Origin: an uncultured Lachnospiraceae bacterium
GTDB lineage: Bacteria; Bacillota; Clostridia; Lachnospirales; Lachnospiraceae
NCBI GenBank assembly: GCA_947594085.1
Contig: CANQEB010000170.1
Location: 1-5,721 of the forward strand
Direction: 5' to 3'
Length of the DNA stretch: 5,721 nucleotides
The notes below the pieces were generated by a model. The model had not been told where the DNA came from. It ran no database searches and saw only the letters and a program-made list of their open reading frames with translations. Shown in pieces: positions 5,068-5,721 of the stretch; position 1 is the stretch's first letter; each line of letters begins with the position of its first letter. The position numbers were made by a program, and so were the translations under genes.

Positions 5068-5685
5068 ATGAAACTGAGAAAATTTGGGCTGATTGTATTG
5101 GCGACAACACTCTGCCTATCCTCGACGGCACAGACAGGGTATGCGGCAGGCACTAAGACAACTGTGAAGAAGGAGACGACGGAGAAGACAGAGACAACGG
5201 CACAGAAGGAGCCGACAAAGGCGACAACGGCGAAGAAGGACACAACGACAAAGAATGACTCTAAGAAGGAGACGACGGCGAAGAAGCCTGCTCAGAAGAC
5301 TTCCAATAAAATAAAGCCTGTAAGCATAAAGCTGGACAGAACATCTTGTATTACAGTAGTCGGGGCAAAATTTTGGCTGAGAGCTGCAATTTTCCCTCAA
5401 AGCGCTGCAAAATCAAAGATATTGTGGAAGAGCAGCAATGAGAAGGTAGCAAAGGTAGGAGCAAAAGGAATTGTCTCAGTTGTCGGTACCGGTGCCGCAT
5501 ATATTATGGCTAGCACAGAAAATGGGAAGAGGGCACTGTGTAGAATTGATTCCAGACAGTATATAAGGAGCAGCCACCGCCTGATTATCGGAACGAGTGA
5601 AGGTGGAGTGAGAAGTTATAAAATTTATTATCAGGGGCAGTACAGGACGAGCAGCGGACAGCCTTACTATAGTTCTTATGGCTGA
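5068..5685 (+). CDS. Secreted Big_2 domain protein, apparently frameshifted near its 3' end
   Basis: The readable product is 205 residues. Residues 1-27 form a Sec signal peptide (MKLRK, hydrophobic core, cut after YAA or GYA); Cys16 is not in a lipobox. Residues 28-82 are a Lys/Thr/Glu-rich low-complexity linker of the kind that spans the cell wall. Residues 83-160 match a bacterial Ig-like Big_2 domain: VSIKLDR, VVGAKFWLRA, WKSSNEKVAKV, GIVSVVGTGAAYI. Residues 161-205 are not recognised. The frame stops at TGA 5683, but the +1-shifted frame continues at once with ADIDGDGCMEIIYG, a DxDGDG calcium-loop sequence typical of FG-GAP-like or EF-hand-like repeats in such surface proteins. The true protein therefore probably continues beyond the window. 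ATG 5068 is chosen because it gives the signal peptide its normal start; the in-frame ATG at 5017 lacks a ribosome binding site. The site before 5068 is weak (AAGGAAAGAGATGG). Confidence 0.8.
   Translation: MKLRKFGLIVLATTLCLSSTAQTGYAAGTKTTVKKETTEKTETTAQKEPTKATTAKKDTTTKNDSKKETTAKKPAQKTSNKIKPVSIKLDRTSCITVVGAKFWLRAAIFPQSAAKSKILWKSSNEKVAKVGAKGIVSVVGTGAAYIMASTENGKRALCRIDSRQYIRSSHRLIIGTSEGGVRSYKIYYQGQYRTSSGQPYYSSYG
5167..5284 (+). repeat. Low-complexity Lys/Thr linker repeat inside the Big_2 gene
   Basis: AAGAAGGAGACGACGG occurs at 5167-5182 and again at 5263-5278, 96 bases (32 codons) apart, each followed by a near-identical GAAGA extension. Between them variants of the codons for KK(E/D)TT and TTAKK recur. 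Such A/G-rich repeats are prone to length change by slippage. Confidence 0.75.
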
Positions 5686-5721
5686 CATCGACGGAGACGG
5701 CTGTATGGAGATCATCTACGG
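5678..5721 (+). other. Out-of-frame continuation with DxDGDG motif, cut by window edge
   Basis: In the frame one base ahead of the preceding gene, 5681-5721 reads ADIDGDGCMEIIYG without a stop up to the window end. The motif fits the calcium-binding loop of FG-GAP or EF-hand-like repeats. An ATG at 5678 opens this frame but has no ribosome binding site, and the sequence is not like a protein N-terminus, so it is taken as the displaced downstream part of the Big_2 gene and not as a separate gene. Confidence 0.6.

Noticed and set aside
5678..5686. Programmed +1 frameshift at GGC TGA C, as in prfB
   Set aside because: TGAC is a leaky stop context, but glycine tRNA could not re-pair well after slipping from GGC to GCT, and no upstream Shine-Dalgarno-like stimulator is placed as in prfB.

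Overview
The window looks like chromosomal DNA of an endospore-forming clostridial Firmicute, most likely a gut-type Lachnospiraceae. The evidence is an intact spo0A, a bacterial glycogen synthase, a pair of small CotF-like spore coat genes, strong AGGAGG ribosome binding sites, AT-rich intergenic DNA with sigma-A promoters and GC-rich hairpin terminators. All convincing genes are on the + strand and most form single-gene transcription units.

Layout. 1-534 has no ordinary gene. It holds a near-ideal sigma-A promoter (213-241) followed about 65 nt later by a strong terminator (305-335), which together predict a small RNA of about 88 nt, and then the promoter and structured leader of the next gene. 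535-1302 encodes a secreted acidic protein with two OB-fold-like halves, closed by a terminator. 1303-1645 carries a perfect Spo0A box and the spo0A promoter. 1646-2443 is spo0A. 2444-2755 holds a long hairpin and the glgA promoter, with a perfect Spo0A box between that promoter and the start codon. 2756-4192 is glgA, followed by a strong terminator. 4372-4557 and 4637-4888 are two small helical proteins of the spore coat CotF type. The first is preceded by a sigma-G/F-like promoter, and a third intergenic Spo0A box lies between the two genes. From 5068 a secreted protein with a Lys/Thr-rich linker and a bacterial Ig-like (Big_2) domain begins. Its frame stops at 5685, just where another frame takes up a DxDGDG calcium-loop sequence, so it appears frameshifted and runs off the right edge.

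How it fits together. Spo0A is the phosphorylation-dependent master regulator of sporulation entry. Glycogen (granulose) storage is tied to Spo0A in solventogenic clostridia, and coat proteins are made late in sporulation. Spo0A boxes near spo0A, glgA and the coat pair suggest a local sporulation and storage neighbourhood, but direct Spo0A control is inferred from 7-bp matches only. The most novel item is the predicted small RNA at 249-336, with two copies of an exposed pyrimidine-rich motif that could pair with ribosome binding sites.
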